Source of the DNA: Arion vulgaris
Taxonomy: Eukaryota; Mollusca; Gastropoda; Stylommatophora; Arionidae
Assembly (NCBI GenBank): GCA_020796225.1
Contig: CM036758.1
Span: 64,077,774 to 64,141,773 of the forward strand
Direction of reading: 5' to 3'
DNA: 64,000 nucleotides
How positions within the stretch are numbered: position 1 is the first letter of the stretch; each line of letters begins with the position of its first letter. Position numbers and translations under genes: made by a program. Below the pieces are notes generated by a model. It worked only from the letters and a program-made list of their open reading frames with translations. It made no database searches and was not told where the DNA came from. Positions 60,893 through 64,000 of this stretch are shown piece by piece.

Positions 60893-60985
60893 TCTCTATC
60901 TATCTATCTCTCTCTCTCACTCTCTCACTCTCTCACTCTCTCACTCTCTCACTCTCTCACACTCTCTCTCTCACCCCTCTCTCTC
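60893..60985 (+). repeat. (TCTC)n/(ACTCTCTC)n microsatellite
   Basis: About 90 bp of TCTC and ACTC repeats at the end of the SINE-C copy. Confidence 0.95.
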
Positions 60986-61410
60986 TTCAGAAGTCAGTAC
61001 CGTCTACGCTTATTGACAATTTTGGATATCCTGACTTCATGGCACGGTAGAGCGTCAACATCTGATATGATAGCAAACACCAAAGACAGAGATTGGGGAT
61101 ATTTATGACCGTCTACGCCAGCCGACACGGCCCCCTATGATGATGATGTATGAGTAACAATCCCGCATTGCTACAGATATGAATTAACTGCTGTGATAAC
61201 TCTTTGCTTGCTAAATATTTGTAAACATAATTTTTGTTTAAATATCGCTTGTTAACTGTATAGTTGGATAATTATGTAAATGAATGTTCAAAGGAAAGTT
61301 ATAACGCGTTAATATGCAAATAAAATGTTTAGCTTTTGTGTATATATAAATATTATTGTTCACAATGTAGTTACACTCTAACAGTTTACAGTTCAGGTAA
61401 GTTGATATTC
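60986..61410. other. no recognisable feature
   Basis: AT-rich sequence; nothing recognised. Confidence 0.5.
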
Positions 61411-61414
61411 TTCT

Positions 61415-63000
61415 TCTACTTCTTCGGAGATCTCTGGTCATGAGCTTAATTTACTGTGGACCACAAACTGGGCAGTTAGCTTCAGGTCTGTTAGGTTTCC
61501 TTCTTCAGCTTCTTCTTCTTCCAACGTTTTCAGACATCGATTTGTATACTTTTAAAGTAGTTAGTGGTCAACCGAGTCCATGTACATCTCCGTATAGCTT
61601 GTCTTGGACTGATATGGGGATTGGCCATGTGTTTTCTCTCTATTCCGTGAATGTTGGACATTCTTGCAGTATGTGTGTCTCTGTTATCTTGCTGGTGCCA
61701 CATGCACATATGACAGATGGGCCTATTTTATACTTATTAAACAGCTGCTACCTCAGCCTATTATGCCCTGTTCGTAGACGGAAAATGACAACCTGTTCCT
61801 CTCTACTTAGTTGGTGGTATGCATCGTCCTTTTCATGCCCTGTGTGATCTCTCAGCCATTTGTTCTTGTAGGCCATTTTTATCCGTACTTTGCTTAATCA
61901 TATGTCATACTGGTGTATGTCTGTGGTAGCCTGCTTCATGCTTTTGCCAATATGTCCGCAGTCTCATTGCCAGGTATTCCGCAGTGAGATGGTATCCTCT
62001 GTATTACCACTCTAGAGAAGATGTTGCATACTTGGTGTAGTGATGCTTGCAGCTCCTTCAAGTTGTTATCGTCTTGATTTTTAGAGCAGTAATTACTGAC
62101 AGGGCATCAGTAAGAAATACCAGTCTTCTTCAGCGATCTCTGGTCATGAGCTTAATTTACTGTGGACCACAAACTAGGCAGTCAGCTTCAGGTATGTCAG
62201 GTTTCCTTCTTCAGCGATCTCTGGTCATGCGCTTAATTTACTATGGACAACAAACTGGGCAGTCAGCGTCAGGTCTGTCAGGTTTCCACAAAACTTAGTT
62301 TTCAGGTCTACTGGGTGTGGCCACATGTTCCTTCTCAGCTCACACAGGAGAGGACAGTCTTGCAGGACATGCTTCGGTGTTTGTTCCGACTGCTGACAGA
62401 GCTGCAGAGAGCTGTTTGACTTATTCCTAGTCTATATAAGTGTTTGTTGAGTCTGCAGTGTCCGGTAAGAAGTCGAAATATAATGACCTGGTCTGTTCTG
62501 CTTAGTCTTTGATGAAGTCTTTTCCATAATCATACCCAGTGTTTGTCTTCCAGTCTACTGCAGATGTTCTCTGTATGAGGGTTTTGACCTCCTGAAAAGA
62601 CAGGGTTTCCTAAACTTTGACACTACCCTCCTTAGCTGAGAGAACGGCACTCTCATTGCCTGCAATGCCACAGTGAGATGGAATCCACTGCAAGTGAACT
62701 TCTGCATTTTCTTTGACGTTAAAATCATCCTTCTCTTTCTTTTTTCTTTCTTCGTGTAATGTGTGTGTTGCATATATGATTGAAGAACTTGTGTGTCTGT
62801 GGATTCTCTATCCATCCAGGAAAGTAGCTTGAATTGAATTTCTCCAGCACTAGTGGGCGAGAGTCCACCAAGAGACCGAAGAACATCCCCCTTATTCATC
62901 CTAAACTTCCCGACAATTGATGCTGTCGATACAAGCGTGTCTGCTCTCTCATTCAACACCGAACACCCGCAAGCTCGGGACAGTAGATCCACATGAGTAT
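61415..63000 (-). mobile_element. LINE-D remnants (two or more fused 3' ends)
   Basis: The 81-bp tail unit in reverse ('gagcttaatttactgtggac', 'aactgggcag..tcaggt') occurs at 61440 and three times at 62140-62320, each followed by RNase H-type C-terminal remnants. The far end reads LNERADTLVSTASIVGKFRM, then NKGDVLRSLGGLSPTSAGEI, the end of an I/Jockey-type RNase H region. 62330-62540 matches 40.44-40.68 kb in reverse. Multiple stops and frameshifts. Confidence 0.72.
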
Positions 63001-63390
63001 CTGGACGCTGGAAACCTATATATGACCCTTCGACATGAATTGCAATTCAAGTGATGAACAGTTTTGTGTTGACACTTTAGCGACGGCCATATGCATTTAT
63101 GCGGTGCTGGTTGCTTTTTGTGGCGGTACGGCTGTTTCATTCAGGAATTAGTTCACGACACAGGAGACAGTTGTTAGCATTTTGTGTGATTTTCGTTGGC
63201 ACAGAAATGGAGCAATTATGGGGTAACCGTTGCAGTGAAGTTGGAACCGTACATATGTACTATGAGAATACGAACCTATATAGACGACATCCCCTCATTC
63301 CACAACTTGCATTTCTAGATCTTCCAAAGCAATGACCGAGTCAAATACAAAAACAGCCCAAGTATACGTTGCGTTCCTTCATTTCTTCAC
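63001..63390. other. no recognisable feature
   Basis: A short frame is present without motifs. Unassigned. Confidence 0.45.
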
Positions 63391-63394
63391 AGTT

Positions 63395-63645
63395 CTTCTT
63401 CTTATTGTGTCGTCACGCTGCTACCGGGCTGTTGTCCAGTGTCGTGGTTTTCTGTTTTTGTCTTGCGCTGTTCTGGCGGCTTGAGTGATTGTTATTTTTG
63501 CTCTTTCACAGGATTCTGCTATGCCATCTAACCATCTTCTTTCCTGGTGTTCTGTTGTAGATAGAAGACTCTGCATACTGTGGAGTTTGGATGCATTCCT
63601 ATTAAGTGGCCAAACCACTTCATTCTTTGTTTCTCAATGTCTAAG
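63395..63645 (-). mobile_element. LINE-B 3' end
   Basis: The minus strand reads MVWPLNRNASKLHSMQSLLS, then RRWLDGIAESCERAKITITQ and AARTAQDKNRKPRHW, as at 29.16 kb, with part of the GRPRKRW motif deleted. Confidence 0.8.
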
Positions 63646-63819
63646 CATCTGCACAGTTATCATTTTAAAATATCTACACTTTTATTTTCATTTTGACAAA
63701 GATGGTGATACGTTTACCTGATTATGTTTATTTTTGAACTGACATCCGTGATTCGATACTTCTTCTTTTTTCAATGATATTTTCAAAGTAATTTTACTTG
63801 CCTATTTCAGTAAAAATAT

Positions 63820-64000
63820 TTTACTGCTCTGGGGTTTCTGCGGCTAAGTGGCTAGGCCGTTGCCTTGTGTTCCTATATTTTACTGCTCTGGGGTTTCTGC
63901 GGCTAAGTGGCTAGGCCGTTGCCTTGTGTTCCTATATTTTACTGCTCTGGGGTTTCTGGGCTAAGTGGCTAGGCCGTTGCCTTGTGTTCCTATATTTTAC
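63820..64000 (+). repeat. 59-bp tandem array with tRNA-like A box, runs off the window
   Basis: Three units of about 59 bp contain 'ctgctctggggtttctgcgg' and 'ctaagtggctaggccgttgc'. The second part resembles a tRNA D-arm/A box, but no B box is included. The third unit has a short deletion. Confidence 0.85.

Overview
This is an AT-rich eukaryotic window, almost certainly from a mollusc and most likely a gastropod. The only convincing protein-coding gene (30.07-34.63 kb, + strand) encodes a very large pedal peptide/orcokinin-type (PP/OK) neuropeptide precursor. It carries dozens of FDSIG...SGL peptides between Lys-Arg sites, and its core resembles the gastropod pedal peptide. No bacterial-style operons, ribosomal RNA genes, intact tRNA genes or CRISPR loci are visible. 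Everything else I can identify is decayed retrotransposon, SINE, MITE or tandem repeat. Family names used here (LINE-A to -N, SINE-1 to -5, SINE-A/B/C) are local labels, not database names.

Layout. 0-17 kb: LINE 3' fragments, tRNA-headed SINEs with clean target-site duplications (TSDs), hAT-like MITEs, and 57-bp, 21-bp, 74-bp and 19-bp arrays. 17.9-21 kb: a 3.1-kb satellite with a 12-bp unit. 21-30 kb: SINE-2 copies, a 35-bp array derived from one of them, a 15-bp array interrupted by a nested block, and LINE fragments. 30-35 kb: the neuropeptide exon. 35-45 kb: 49-bp and two unrelated 81-bp arrays plus LINE fragments. 45-54 kb: a GAT-rich tract, more SINE/LINE copies, and 31-bp and 52-bp arrays. 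54-64 kb: a U2-snRNA-like retroposon, a second small retroposon, a fifth MITE, SINE-2 with a nested insertion, and LINE-D remnants; a 59-bp array runs off the end.

Two themes stand out. First, the neuropeptide exon is itself a coding tandem array: 22 consecutive units of exactly 63 bp, then six units that each carry net deletions, then about ten diverged units in a shifted frame. The damage sits only among near-identical copies, so consensus error is as likely as real decay. Second, several non-coding satellites can be traced to a piece of a retroelement still present next to the array or elsewhere in the window: 57 bp from a LINE C-terminus, 52 bp from a SINE tail, 81 bp from a LINE, 81 bp from another LINE 3' tail, and 35 bp from a SINE head. 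Insertions with exact TSDs (five MITEs, three SINE-1 copies, two LINE copies and two small-RNA-like retroposons) give a relative age order for several elements.

The signal-peptide exon of the neuropeptide gene was not found in the window, and promoters were not identifiable.
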